64,000 bases of DNA from Bretschneidera sinensis (GCA_023935145.1 CM043699.1:68488638-68552637), one strand, 5' to 3'; counted from the first letter of the stretch, positions 10,688 through 23,149 are shown. The notes: generated by a model not told the origin, from the letters alone. Translations and numbers: made by a program.

Positions 10688-11945
10688 TGATTACGCTCAA
10701 ACTAATAGGTGGTTATTGTGTACAGTTGAGGTGTCGATCCCACAAGGAAAAGCGAACTACAAAGAAAAGTGTAGTCTTTAACACAAACGATAAAGATCAA
10801 GTGAGAAAATTTGTGTTTTGATAGTGAAGTAATATGAGAAAATTGTGTAAATAGATTAAAGAATATAATAGAGAAACAACAAGGTTTCGGAAATCCTCCC
10901 TAGGTTCGTTGCCTTATTCCAATCTTGATTCAATTGTTTTTATCTCGATTGCTAGTTTCACATCCCAAACAGACAATCGGCAAATATTCAATCAAGCACA
11001 TGTAAACCCGAATGTAATTGATATGAATTACTCTTTACTTTCGATTTAAGCACACATGACCTATCCTATAGATTTATCAAGAAATGACAATATATCTTAA
11101 TAACAATATCGTAGTAATGGACAAACCTAAAAGATAAATCTACCGGACTCAATCACATCTAACAATCTTGACATAAGAAGAGCATGACTAGACTTATATC
11201 AAGGGGAAAGATACAATCACTGGATTAAGAGAAAATCTTCTAATTAAATCAAAGAGTAAATCAATGTTTTGACAATAAATCCAAACTAAAACTGAACCAA
11301 TAATGGAAAATAAGAACAACTAAACCTAGGGATTCATCTCTTCGCCTTGCTTGGAGATTAGTTGGCCATGGGGTTCATGCTTGAACACTTTGATGGAGAG
11401 CGTGGTAGCCTTCTTAAGTTTTCTAGCCTTAATATTATTTTTATCAAACTCTAAGTGATCTATTTATAATACAAAGGTCCAAGGGTGGTTTAGGTCTAAA
11501 CAATCAACTAAAACCCTAATTAGAAAAACAGGGGTTCGTGTGCGCACCGTGGCTCTCACTTACTCGCGCCGAGGCTCTGTCTGGTCTTTGGTTAAGTGAG
11601 CTTCTGGACGCCGCGGCCCTGCCTGGTCCAGGCTACGGCGCACACTGGTGGTGGCAACCTCTGAATGTTTCTGGAGGCCGCGGCTCAGTCCTTCTGTGCT
11701 GCAGTGTGGAGCAGTTCTGAAACCACTCCTTCACCTCGGTATGCATGGAATCTTAGTGCTTCAAGCAACGATAGCTTTTCCATCTCTTTTAAACTCAAAG
11801 TACATGAAAATGCACCGAAATAAGTCAATGATCCAAGAATATCACTTTAGAGTTGTTTAAGGTATAAAAGTGTAATTCAAACCTCGATCAACCCTAAAAT
11901 ACTAAGAAATAAGTACTGTTAAGATGCATTTTATGACTCTCATCT
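10688..11945 (-). repeat. A1 3' LTR
   Basis: It matches the 5' LTR at 27474-28737 over its full length. On the minus strand the TATA-like box is TATAAATA at 11468-11461. Upstream of it in transcription sense is a GC-rich segment (about 11530-11720) with GGCCGCGGCTCAG. The inner end reads CATCT where the 5' LTR has CATCA, so the terminal CA has mutated. The flanking TTAACCCCCAAC is the polypurine tract on the minus strand. Confidence 0.92.
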
Positions 11946-13667
11946 TAACCCCCAACTAGCTTATTGCTAGTCCCTAGCAATTCAAGCGAAAACAAGACAA
12001 TATGAAATGAATTCTTTGGTAGGAATCAAACAAAGTAAAGCAATGTCAGCGTTAATCCAAGAGTAATTCACTTTTTGTTTCAAAAATCGTACATAACACA
12101 CAACACATAGAATCATTAAATATCACCCAAGTCCAAAAGTAATCCAAATATCAATCTTAAAATTGTTATCGACTCTTAACATCCATCTTACCACAATCCA
12201 TTAATCCGAACACTCGGATGATTTTATGCATAACATTCATGAATACAAGTCTTGGCCTATAAAATATTTAATTTGCGTGATATCAATCACAAAAACAAGC
12301 TCCATAGCCTCACTTTTCAAATCACTTTCCACTATTGTAGAAAAATCACACTACCTTGGATCAATAGGTCTTCAATAAGCTTGTAACGTTAGGCTAAAGT
12401 AAAGGTTAAGAAAGAACAGGAAGGTTTCAACAAATAAAAGAACTTAATCTATTAGTTTAAACACAACCTACTTTAAGCACTAGATAACCTTACTTCAACA
12501 CCCAACTCTTTCAAGCATTTTTCGAGCATTTTTCTCAATAAATCACCATTTTTTTTTCTTCTTTCTTTGCCATAATTCACTTCTTTTTTTATTTTTTTAT
12601 TTTGGTATAGGACCATTCACCTTCTTTTTCATTTTTTTTCTCTTTTCTTTTCCACAACCCCCAACTTATCTCCTTTAATGTACTTTGGTTAAGGCAGTAA
12701 TATTTTTTCATATTTCCATCCTTACTCCTCTCAAGTGCTTCTCAACAAATGTGTATGACTAAGTTCTCTTAAAAGAAAGATAAGGATAGAATATTTTTAG
12801 GCTCATAAAGGTGAATAAATTGGTTATCAAAAGAAACAATGCTCAAATTTTTTTTTCAAGAAAAAGGCTCAAACAGGTGACTAGCAATAAATATAGCAAG
12901 GGTAATTTTGAAAGGCTCAAACGGTCCAAAAATGGCCTATATCATATCCTAAGTAATGTGCATTCTAGGAATTCACCTCAAGTGATTATTAAATAAGTTC
13001 TAGAGCTTGTCGAGACCACAAAAGTATTCACAAAACAATCACACATAAAACTTCTTTAAATGTTTTAGACTAATCTTGCAATCTTACCGCAAACCAAAGT
13101 CTCAAACCAAATGAAGATTGAAACTTAAATTATTCTCAAACCGAAGCAAGATTTAACTTCTTCTAAATGCTATATGCTATCTCAATTAAGCTCATGTCAT
13201 TGACATGTGAATTAATTCTAAGGCTTGACACAAAGCATTCTAAAAACAAACAAAAAGGAAAAATGACACCAAACAGTTCAATGAAAAAGAAATACGTTTC
13301 CTCCACCCCCAACTTAAAAATAGCATTGACCTCCATGTGAAAGAAAAAGTTAAGGAAACTCTCTTTGTAAGCAAAAGTGCATAGAAGCTAAAAATTGTGC
13401 ACCACCATATGAACTGCATGTCGTGCTTCTTGCTGAAATTTCGATCTATAACATAGAAGAAAACAAACAAAAAGAAAGCAACTGTGGTGTAACATTAAGA
13501 TTCCCACCATATGTTAGGTTAACACATGAAATGGAAATAACTAAAAACGAAAATAAAGTATGAAAATAAAATAACGAAAAGGAATACATAATAAATGTTG
13601 GTACAGTTATCCGATAATAATAATAAAAAAATAAAATAAAAAGGGACAAATAAGATAGAACCCAAAA
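11946..13667 (-). other. A1 long 3' non-coding region
   Basis: No plausible protein is encoded. The region matches the A2 segment 15399-17000 almost end to end. It contains three ACCCCCAACT motifs (near 11948, 12657 and 13309), which are polypurine-like on the minus strand, and a perfect ATCCGA/TCGGAT hairpin near 12206. T- and A-rich tracts lie at 12540-12640. Long 3' untranslated regions are usual in Athila elements. The short frames here are chance. Confidence 0.75.
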
Positions 13668-13977
13668 CTAATCTTCTATGTCTTCATCCTCCTCTTCATT
13701 CTTTTCACCTTCCTCAGGAGCTGGATCAAATGATGAACCCGTATAGGATGGCAAAGTGGGAAAGTGATTCATGTCACATCCAGTAGCGGAGGCAAGGTGT
13801 TGGTACATCTGACCAAAAGAAGAGTATACCCTCGCTTGATAATCAGTTTGCCTAGCCAAGAATCATTCTTGACGATTAAATCTATCATGCAAGAATTTTT
13901 TATGCTCGTCAAAATGAATCTCTAAACGCTCAAGGCGCTCGACAACAGTGAAATGCCTAGAGGGAGGAGGGGGGTGG
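13668..13977 (-). pseudogene. A1 second ORF, C-terminal part
   Basis: The minus-strand frame ends with an acidic tail (EEGEKNEEEDEDIED) at 13668. Upstream it reads through one stop into a segment cut at 13977 by element A2. Its continuation is 20326-21133. The second ORF of Athila elements is often called env-like, but here only the Transposase_32-like N-terminal domain and the acidic tail can be seen. No transmembrane segment is evident. Confidence 0.65.
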
Positions 13978-15398
13978 TGATTACACCCAAAGTATAACAC
14001 GGTAGTTGTAGCACAGCTTTGGGGTGTCGATTCCACAGGGAAACAAGTTAACTACAAAAGAAGGTGTGAACCTTAACACAAACGATAAAAGATTAAATGA
14101 GAGAATCTGAATTGTGAGAAAATTGTGTAGATAATATGATGGATAGATAACAAGGTTCCAGGAATCCTCCCTAGGTTCGTTGCTCTATTCCTATCTTGAT
14201 TCAATTGTTTATCTCGATTGCAAGTTTCACATAGGCAATCGACAAATATTCAATTAAAGTGCATATGTAAACCCTAATGTAATTGTTATGAAATACTTTT
14301 TACTTTTAAGCACACATGACCTAACTTATAGATTATCAAGAAACGATAATATATCATAATGACAATACTACAGTAATGGACAAATCTATAAGAGAAATCT
14401 ACTGGACTCAATCACACCTCAACAACATCACATAAGAAGAGCATGACTAAACTTATATGGGGGAGAAAGATGCAATCACTGGATTAAGGGGAAATCTTCT
14501 AATTAAATTGAAAAATAAATCATAATAATGTTTAACGATAAATCTACATTACAACTGAATCAAGAAAAGAAAATAAGAACTACATCTAGGGATTCATCCC
14601 TTTGCATTGCTTGGAGATTAGACGGCTATAGGGCTCCTCCTTGAGTCTTTGGACCCTTATCCAGCTTCCAAAAATATGTTTTATCAAACCCTAAGTGGCC
14701 TATTTATATTACAAAAGTTCCAAGGGTGCTTTAGGGTTTAAAAAGCCATTTAAAATCCTAATTAGGTCAAAACTCGGAGAAGAAAAGCGTGTGCGCGTTG
14801 CAGTGCTAGGCATAATTTGGCTGGGCAAGCTTCTGGGCACCACGGTGCTGATGAGGAGCACCGTGGTGCTCACTGAATCTTCAAAACATGGCAGTTTTTG
14901 GGCACCGCGGTGCTGGCTGGTGCTGTTCTAGCCTGATCTTTGTCTACTAAAACTTCCATAACGTTCTCTAGGAAAATCATTTTGACAAGCCGTAAAATTC
15001 TCCAGAAAATAGACTTCCGGATATTTCTAAGCATATATGGCTCATCTCCTGGTTTCTCTTATGTCAATACAGTTTAATTTGCAAAGATAATTGATCTGTA
15101 TAGGCAATTTTGGCAATTTATAATTGATCTGTATAGGCAATTTTGGCAATTTAGTGAAACTTCTTTCCAAGTGCTTGTGAACCTTTACTCCGGTGTTCAT
15201 CGAGTCATTGTACTTCAAGCAATGATAGCTTTTCCATCTATTTTGAACTTAAAGTACCTAAAAATGCATCAAAATAGATCAATAATCCAAGAATGACATT
15301 TTAGAGTTGTTAAGGTATAAAAGTGCAATTCAAACTTAGAACAACCCTAAAATGCTAACAATTAAGTACTGTAAAGATGCATTTTATGACTCTCATCA
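13978..15398 (-). repeat. A2 3' LTR
   Basis: It begins TGATTACACCC and ends CTCTCATCA, and matches the LTR at 18977-20325. It carries a GC-rich promoter-proximal part with GGGCACCGCGGTGCTG palindromes near 14895-14915 and a TATA-like TATAAATA on the minus strand at 14708-14701. A tandem duplication of about 36 bp (15080-15153, GATCTGTATAGGCAATTTTG twice) is absent from the partner LTR. The following TAACCCCCAAC is the polypurine tract on the minus strand. Confidence 0.92.
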
Positions 15399-17062
15399 TA
15401 ACCCCCAACTAGCTTATTGCTAGTCCCTAGCAATTCAAGCAAAAACAAGAGATGAATTCTACGGTGGGAATCAAAACAAAGTCAAGCAATGTTAGTGTTA
15501 AACCAAGAGTAATTCACTTTTGTCTCAAAAATCACACATAGCACACGGCACAGAGAATCATTAAATTTCACCAAAGTCCAAAAGTAATCTAAACATCAAT
15601 CTTAAAATTGTTATCAACTCTTAACATCCATCTTACCACAATCTATTAATCCGAACACCCGGATGATTTTATGCATAACAATCATGAATACAAGTCTTAG
15701 CCTCTAAAAACATAAATTGTGTGACATCAATCACAAAAACAAGCTCCATAGGCTCACTTTTCAAATCACTCTCCATTATTGTAGAAAAATCACACTACAT
15801 TGGATCAATAGGTCTTTACTAAGCTTGTAACGTTAGGCTAAGGTAAAGGTTTAAGAATGAATGGGAAGGATTCAACAAGTAAAAGAACTTAATCTCTTAG
15901 TTTTGAACACAACTCTTTAAGAAATGGATAACCTTACTTCAATACCCAACTCTTCCAACCATTTTTCGAGCATTTCTTTCAACAAATCACCATTTTTTTT
16001 TCTTTCTTTCTTCTTTCTTTGCCATAATTCACTTCTTTTTTTTTTTTTTTTATTTTGGCACATAAGACCATTCACTTCCTTTTTCATCAAATTTTTTTCT
16101 TTTCCACAACCCCCAACTTATCTCTTTTCATTTATTTGGGCTATGGTAGTAATATTTTTTTTTTCTCATACTTTCATCCTTACTCTTCTTGAGTGCTTCT
16201 CAACAAATGTGTATAACTAAGTTCTTTTAAAAGGAAGGTAAGAATAAAATATTTTAGGCTCATAAAGGTGAGGAAATGGGCTATTGAAAGAAACAAGGCT
16301 CAATTTTTTTTTCAAGAAAAAGGCTCAAATGGGTGACTAGTGATAATTATAGCAATGGTAAGTTTGGAAGGCTCAAACGGTTCAAAAATGGCCTATATCA
16401 TATCCTAAGTAGTGTGCATCCTAAGAATTTGCCTCAAGTGATTATCAAATAAGTTCTAGAGCTTGTCAAGACCGTAAAAGTATTCACAAAGCAATCACAC
16501 ATAAAACTTCTCTAAATGTTTTTAGACTAATCATACAATCTTACCACAAACTAGAGTCTCAAACCAAGTGAAGATTGATACTTAAATTAATTTCAAACCG
16601 AAGCGAGATTTAACTTCTTCTAAATGCTATATGTTATTTTAATTTAGGCTCATATCATTGACATGTGAATTAACTCTAAGACTAACACAAAGCATGCTAA
16701 AAACAAACAAGAAGGGAAAAATGAGACCAAACAGTTTAATGAAAAACATGAAAACAGGAATATGTTTCCTCCACCCCCAAATTAAAATAAGCATTGTCCT
16801 CAATGTAAAAGCAAAAGTTAAGGAAACTCCCTTTGTAGCCAAAAATGCACATAAGCTGAAAATTGTGCACCACCATTTGAACTGCTTCATATTTTTGTCC
16901 CTGAAAAAGAAATACGAAAGTAAAACTGGAAAACAGCAAAATAATAATAATAAACAAGAAAAAGAAATATGAAAAATAGTAAAAAATAAAATGATATGTT
17001 GTGGGTTGCCTCCCATAAGCGCTAAGTTTTACGTCTTCAGCCAGACGCTTTTATTCCCTCTT
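15399..17062 (-). other. A2 3' non-coding region with conserved post-pol motif
   Basis: This region matches 11946-13650 of A1. Near its inner end, at 17046-16998 on the minus strand, it has the motif GTCTGGCTGAAGACG, then AAACTTAGCGCT, then GGGAGGCAACCCA, which recurs after pol in A3, A4, A5 and A6. It is followed by a pyrimidine-rich tract and TTTTTCAGGGACAA (near 16900). No protein is encoded. The frames at 16639-17016 are AT-rich artefacts. Confidence 0.75.
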
Positions 17063-18763
17063 TCAAAAACATAGGTTGAATGCACCAACCACTGCTTCAC
17101 TACCAAATTCAGTGCTCGTATGCTTTGGAGAGGCCTCAAGGATGTCATCAGTAACATCTGTAAATTCTAGCTCGATATATGCTCTTGTGAAGCCATTGGT
17201 GAGGGTGGACTCTAATGGATTAAGGTGCTTGACCTTTTCCATGAATGAGTCAATCATGTATGCTTGGTGGGTTTCATCCACATCCTCTGATTTTTTCGTT
17301 GTTGGGATGTGTAATAACTTACCACTTAGTGTCTCAATGGCATTCACCTCCTTTATATTCTTTTGTGCTAGGTGTTGACCATGGGGTGTGGACTGAGCTT
17401 GAGAAGGGAACTTACCTTGCTCAGTCACACTCAATTAGTTCATCAACTTGGACATTTGGCTCTTTAAATCCTTATGTTCTTCAACAACCTGCACAATTAA
17501 AGATTCAAGCCTTTGATTAGTCTTCCCCTGTGCCTCAATAAGAGCATGTAAAGTGTCTTCTAAAGGACTCCTAGAAGATACAGGTGTATGATATGTTTCA
17601 AGACATGGCGCAGGGGGTTGTGCAAGCTGCTGGTTTTCAGACTTCCAGCTGAAATTGGGGAGATTTCGCCATCCCGGATTATAAGTATCAGAGAAGGATG
17701 CTAAAGGCTTCTTGTACATACCTAAGGCATTACATTGTTCCTCATACATCTCTCTCATCTCAACAAATGTGGGGCACTCTTGGGCGAGATGATCTACCCC
17801 GCCACACACAAAACATGGTTCAAAAGACTTTGCATTATTAGCTACGTGTGTTGGCATTAAGCTCTTCGTTTTTAACTCCTCTAGTTCCCTAGTGAGCATC
17901 TCCACCTTGGCCTTAAGGTTATCCTCTTCCCTAAGATGGTAAATTCCACCACCATTTGGGTTCCCTATAGGTCGTGACCTATTTGTGCTTTCAGTAGCAC
18001 TAGGTCCAGTCTAAGTGTGAGCTTTTTCAGCAAGCTCATTGAGGTACTCTATGGCCTCATCAGAATCTTTCTCTAAAAACTCACCATTACACATCATCTC
18101 TACGAATTGGCGCTCTCTATATGTAAGTCCCTCATAAAAATAGCTCACTAAGTGCTAACTCTCATACCCATGGTGAGGGCACATACTCAATAACTCCTTA
18201 AATTTCTCCCAGGACTGATACAAAGTCTCGTTGTCCTTTTGTGCAAAGGTGGAGATTTATCTTTTTAAAGCATTGGTCTTATGTTGAGGAAAGTATTTAT
18301 TAAAGAAAATTCGAGTCATCTCAGCCCACGACCTAATAGATCATGGTCTCAGTGAGTATAGCAAACTCTTAGCTCTATTCTTCAAGGCGAAAGGAAAGAA
18401 CTTAAGTTTAATAATGTCATGAGTTTCATCTTGGCTATGAAAAGTTGCAACTACTTCCTCAAACTCTCTAATGTGCACATATGGGTTTTCATTTTCCAAG
18501 CCATAGAATGTAGGAAGTAACTGTATTATCCCTGTTTTAAAATCTTGTTGGTGAGTATTGGCTGGAAACATGATGCATGATGGTGTGGCTGTGCGTGTAG
18601 GGTTGAGGTAATCCTGAAGGGTCCTAGGGGGTTGATATTCATGTTCACTCATGTCTTCGGGACTAGATGGATTGTCAAATAAGGGATTTAGAAAGGAATT
18701 TAATTTTGACTCTAGCAAAGGCCTACTAGGAAATCTACCCAAATCATCTCTATGTCTTTGCAT
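17063..18763 (-). pseudogene. A2 gag, truncated and fused to pol remnant
   Basis: The likely start is ATG 18763. The first 140 residues (to 18341) include the Athila gag segment FKTGIIQLLPTFYGLENENP. A stretch with stops follows, then 17905-17435 with a CX2CX4HX4C knuckle (CFVCGGVDHLAQEC). After a TAA the same product continues (17434-17063) with SVTEQGKFPSQAQ. It then jumps at SEDVDETHQAYMI into sequence that lies after the protease in A1, so the protease coding region is deleted. RT, RNase H and integrase are absent altogether. Confidence 0.85.
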
Positions 18764-18953
18764 TCAAGGTAACAAAATAATGAAAATAAATACTATAAAA
18801 AGAAAGAATAAATTAAGATAAAAAAAAATTAATGCAGCAAGCTAAAAGAGGGAACGAAGTTACCGCATTTACAAACTGCTAAAAGAAAAAACTATTTACA
18901 ACTCTTCTACCGTCATGTCTTAGAGTTGACAACTTCCTTGTAAGTAAGCTGTC

Positions 18954-18971
18954 TCCACGGCAACAGCACCA
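18954..18971 (-). other. A2 primer binding site, decayed Asp type
   Basis: On the minus strand it reads TGGTGCTGTTGCCGTGGA. Compared with the Asp-tRNA complement seen in A1 and A5 (TGGCGCC...), two CG dinucleotides have become TG, in line with methyl-C deamination after insertion. Confidence 0.85.
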
Positions 18972-18976
18972 AAATT

Positions 18977-20325
18977 TGATTACGCCCAAAGTATAACACG
19001 GTAGTTGTAGCACAGCTTTGGGGTGTCGATTCCACAGGGAAACAAGTTAACTACAAAAGAAGGTGTAAACCTTAACACAAACGATAAAAGATTAAACGAG
19101 AGAATCTGAATTGTGAGAAAATTGTGTAGATAATATGATGGATAGATAACAAGGTTCCGGAAATCCTCTCTAGGTTTGTTGACCTATTCCTATCTTGATT
19201 CAATTGTTTATCTCGATTGCAAGTTTCACATCCCAAACAGACAATCGGCAAATATTCAATTAAAGCGTATATGTAAACCCTAATGTAATTGTTATGAAAT
19301 ACTTTTTACTTTCAAGCACACATGACCTAACTTATAGATTATCAAGAAACGACAATATATTATGATGACAATACTGCAGTAATGGACAAATCTATAAAAG
19401 AAATCTACCGGACTCAATCACACCTCAACAACATCACATCAGAAGAGCATGACTAAACTTATATGGGGGAGAAAGATACAATCACCGGATTAAGGGGAAA
19501 TCTTCTAATTAAATTGAAAAGTAAATCATAATAATGTTTAACGATAAATCCACATTATAACTGAATCAAGAAAAGAAAATAAGAACAACTACACCTAGGG
19601 ATTCATCCCTTTGCCTTGCTTGGAGATTAGACGGCCATGGGGCTCCTCCTTGAGTCTTTGAACCCTTGTCTAGCCTTAAAAAATATGTTTTATCAAACTC
19701 TAAGTGGCCTATTTATATTACAAAAGTTCCAAGGGTGTTTTAGGGTTTAAAAAGTCATTTAAAATCCTAATTAGGTCAAAGCTCGGAGAAGAAAAGCGTG
19801 TGCGTCCTGCGGTGCTGCTGTATGGGCACTCCGGTGCTAGGCATAATTTGGCTGGGCAAGCTTCTGGGCACCGCGGTGCTGGCTGGTACTATTCTGGCCT
19901 AACCTTTGTCTACTAAAACTGCAATAACTTTCTAGGAAAATCATTTTGATAAGCCGTAAAATTCTCTAGAAAATAGACTTCCAGATCTTTCTAAGCATAT
20001 ATGGCTCATCTCTTGGTTCTTCTTGCAGCAATATAGTTTAATTTGCAAAGATGATTGATCTGTACAGGAAATTTTGGCAATTTAGTGAAACTCCTTTCTA
20101 AGTGCTTGTGAATCTTTACTCCATCATCGAGTCATTGTACTTCAAGCAATGATAGCTTTTCCATCTCTCTTGAACTTAAAGTACTTGAAAATGCATCAAA
20201 ATAGATCAATGATCCAAGAATGACACTTTAGAGTTGTTAAGGTATAAAAGTGCAATTCAAACCTAGAACAACCCTAAAATGCTAATAATTAAGTACTGTA
20301 AAGATGCATTTTATGTCTCTCATGA
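18977..20325 (-). repeat. A2 5' LTR
   Basis: It starts TGATTACGCCC and ends CTCTCATGA, where the partner LTR ends CTCTCATCA. The TATA-like box on the minus strand is at 19717-19710, with GGGCACCGCGGTGCTG near 19867. The part from about 19900 to 20095 is the U3 module also found in the A3 and A4 LTRs (TTGTCTACTAAAACTGC, then CATATATGGCTCATCT). Confidence 0.92.
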
Positions 20326-21133
20326 GGCGACAATTGCTGTTCTCTCTCCCGAAGCTGGCGGCCTTGAGGCTTTAATCAAAGTGAGCATGCCATCATCGAT
20401 GGGCTTCTTGGGTTACTGGGCTTCCTCATTAGGATTGTACTGGACACCAGCTTGGATGCATAATTGGGTAATTAATGAAGGGAAGTACAATCCAAGCTTT
20501 TGTCGCACAGTGTGCATGATAGAATTAAATATGATTTGGCCCCCATCAAAATGGCATAAATTAGAACAGCTCTCTCAACAGCAAGGTCACTATAGTGCAT
20601 AGTGGGGATCAATCTCTGACATACAAAATATTGCCAAGCTCGAGCATTGACAGTCAGAGAAGTACCGGGCAAGGTTATAGGGATATCACCCGTCATTTTC
20701 CATGTAGTACCCAAAATACAGAGAGTATTGCAAATCTTTTCATAATTAATATTAGACACATATGCAGTATACTCACTATTTTCTATGTCAGGTAGCCCAT
20801 AGAATCTATTGATAGATGTGCTGCTAAAAGAAACTATTTTTCCTCTCACCCTCACTTTACCATTCCTATGTTCTTCTGCATTAGCATAGAATTCTCTAAC
20901 CACATTTGTTAGAGAATGAGATGGTTATCTAGCAAATGTATCCCAATGCCTATCAATAATCATTCTAAACAAGTTTGGGTTTCCCCTATCTGCGATAGTG
21001 AATCCTCTCTCAGGAATGGGTTTTCTAGCTTGCATCATCCTAACATACCTCTCACTAGCCTTAAAACTAACAAATTTGCTCTCACCAAATTCTTGAAGTT
21101 GTTTCCCCCTTTGTCTCTTAGTCTTAGGGGCCA
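20326..21133 (-). pseudogene. A1 second ORF, N-terminal part (Transposase_32-like domain)
   Basis: The frame starts at ATG 21133 with a basic segment (MAPKTKRQRGKQ). It runs to a TAG at 20931-20929 and resumes through VREFYANAEEH and NRFYGLPDIE to about 20472. This is the domain annotated in plants as 'putative plant transposon protein' (Pfam Transposase_32), common in the second ORF of Athila-like elements. Beyond 20472 the frame is broken, and it is cut by A2 at 20326; the remainder is at 13977-13668. The biochemical function of the domain is unknown. Confidence 0.82.
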
Positions 21134-21911
21134 TTTGAATCAAATGTATAGAACAGTAGAGCTAATTCAAAATCAACCACCCAAATAGCACAAATGAACA
21201 ACAAGGAGAAGAAATTGGTTTTACTTGATGCCCAAAGTTAGAGAAAAGAAAGAGTACCCACCAACTTGAAATCTTCTTGAATAGCCCAAAATCCTCTTAG
21301 AACCAAGATTTGTGGAGAAATTTCCAGCAAAATCTGCAATATTAGTGCTAAATCCTCCAAGAAATGATGTTAGAATCAAGAAATTTTGAGTAAAAGTGAG
21401 TAGGTAAGTGAGAGTTTGGAGAGAGGATGAGAGAGAGAGAAGTGTGCTTTGTTTCTCAAAGTTGAAATATAGAAGATAATGCAAATTTTGGTTTAAAATG
21501 ACCAGTTCATGTGTTGGCAGATCAGGTGGAGCCGCGGCTCAGCCTAGTGGGCATCGCAGTTTGAAGGCGTGGGCGTGCTCGGCTGGATTGCTAGGCAATC
21601 CGGCATGGACTGATTTGGGGCATGGCGCTGGATCGTGCCCTATTCCTGGTGTGTTTCTGCTAGGCGAGGTGCGCTCTGGTTGGGCCAAAGCGCACGAGCT
21701 GCTGGGCTGGTGCACTTCTTGGTGGGCAAGGCGCGCTAGACTGGGCCTAGGCGTGACCTGGCCTGTTTTCGGTGAAAAATCTTGTTTGTGTGCCAAATAA
21801 AATTAATGAAAATAAATGTTAAACTAAAAATTAGATTAAATCAAACTAGAAAAAGAACTAAAAATTAAAAACAAAATAACAAAAGAAAAAAAACATACCT
21901 TTGTGGTGTGG
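21134..21911 (-). promoter_or_regulatory. A1 spacer between pol and second ORF: GC-rich island and CT-rich leader
   Basis: About 21520-21775 is a GC-rich island in otherwise AT-rich DNA, with the perfect palindrome GAGCCGCGGCTC (21535 region) and several GCGC boxes. It shares CCGCGGCTCAG with the GC-rich part of A1's own LTR. Downstream on the minus strand come a weak TATATTT (21471-21465), a CT-rich run (21443-21416) and about 280 bases of leader to ATG 21133. This resembles a promoter and 5' untranslated region for the second ORF, but no transcript evidence exists. Confidence 0.45.
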
Positions 21912-23149
21912 TCAAGGTGAATAGACTGGATCCATAAGTGGAATGTTTTTCACTTCCGGATCTTGCCTATCAATTAAGATTTTAAGGCATTGACCATTCA
22001 CTTTAAAAATCCAACCATCTCTAGTATCCTTTATTTCTACCGCCCCATTTGCAAAAACATTCTTTACTACAAAAGGACCGGTCCACCTCGACCGAAGTTT
22101 TCCTAGATGCTTGTGGAGTCTAAAATCATATAAGAACACCCGATCATTAGGCTTAAATGTTTTCCTCAAAATATTTTTATCATGAAACACTTTCATTCTA
22201 GCCTTATAGATTCTAGAGTTCTCATAAGCATCATTTCTTAACTCTTTTAACTCATTCAACTGAAATTTCCTTAAGCTTACCCGCTTGTCCTATGTCAAAA
22301 TTGAAAGACTTGAGGGCCCAATAAGCTCGATGCTTGAGCTCCATAGGTAAGTGGCAAGGCTTTCCAAAAACAAGCCTATAAGGTGACATACCTAAGGTGG
22401 TTTTGAAAGCTGTACGGTAAGCCCAAAGCGCATCAACTAGTCTTAAAGACCAATCCTTGCGATCCGGGTTGACCGTTTTTTCTAGAATTTGTTTAATTTC
22501 CTTATTTACAAGTTCTACTTGTCCACTTGTCTGAGGGTGATAGGCAGTAGAGATCTTATGTAACACCCCATATTTTCTCATTAAAGCTTCAAAAGAACGG
22601 TTGCAAATGTGTACCTCGATCACTAATTATAGCACGTGGTGTACCAAATCGAGATAACACATTTTCTTTGAGGAATTTAATTACCATTTTGTTATCATTG
22701 CTTCGATAAGCTGCTGCCTCTACCTATTTTGACACATAATCTATTGCCACATTGATATATTGATATTTGAAAGAAGGAGGAAATGGTCCCATAAAATCAA
22801 TGCCCCAACAATCAAAGATTTCAATCACTAAAATTGGATTTAAGGGCATCGTATTACAACAAGACACAGCTCCTAACTTCTGACACTTTTCACATGAGTG
22901 ATAATAGATGTTTACATCTTTAAACAAGGTAGGCCAATAAAATCCACACTACAAAATTTTTGCAGCGGTTTTTTTCATTGAAAAGTGGCCTCTACAAGGT
23001 TGGGAGTGACAAAATTCCAAGATGCTGGCAATCTCTTCATTAGGGATGCAACGCCTTAAAATTTGGTCAAGACAGTACTTGAAAAGACAAATGTTATCCC
23101 AATAAAAAGTACATACCTCATTCAAGAACTTCCTCTTGTCTTGAGCGCT
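21912..23149 (-). pseudogene. A1 integrase
   Basis: Read on the minus strand from about 23149, the zinc-binding part has CEKCQKLG. The core follows with GIDFMGPF (first Asp), then ISDRGTH (second Asp, in a broken stretch), and HPQTSGQVE retaining the catalytic Glu. The C-terminal part runs to a stop at 21912 (LMDPVYSP). Interruptions include a TAG where WVEAAAY would begin (near 22727) and a one-base deletion near 22610-22620. A TAG also lies in KIL*CGF near 22950. The enzyme would have joined cDNA to host DNA. Confidence 0.88.

Larger units (their letters stand above)
13978..20325 (-). mobile_element. Non-autonomous Athila derivative A2, gag only, nested in A1
   Basis: A2 has two LTRs (13978-15398 and 18977-20325), an Asp-type primer site (18971-18954) and a body that holds gag and a long 3' non-coding region. 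It lacks protease, RT, RNase H, integrase and the second ORF. Flanking 5-mers are GGTGG (13973-13977) and GGCGA (20326-20330), so the target duplication is doubtful or decayed. A2 is inserted in the second ORF of A1, and the same frame is recognisable on both sides. Confidence 0.9.

Noticed and set aside
11538..11860. Frames in the A1 LTRs (also 28308-28652)
   Set aside because: They lie in the GC-rich promoter part of the LTR and differ between the two copies.
16639..17016. Frames in the A1 and A2 3' regions (also 13240-13649)
   Set aside because: Hydrophobic or Lys-rich peptides come from T- and A-rich tracts in conserved non-coding DNA; not conserved as protein.
13973..20330. A 5-bp target duplication for A2
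   Set aside because: Flanks are GGTGG and GGCGA, only three of five positions agree, so it was not claimed as a duplication.
21498..21800. Overlapping plus and minus frames in the GC island
   Set aside because: GC-rich DNA lacks stops by chance; no known domain, and the position is between A1 pol and the second ORF.
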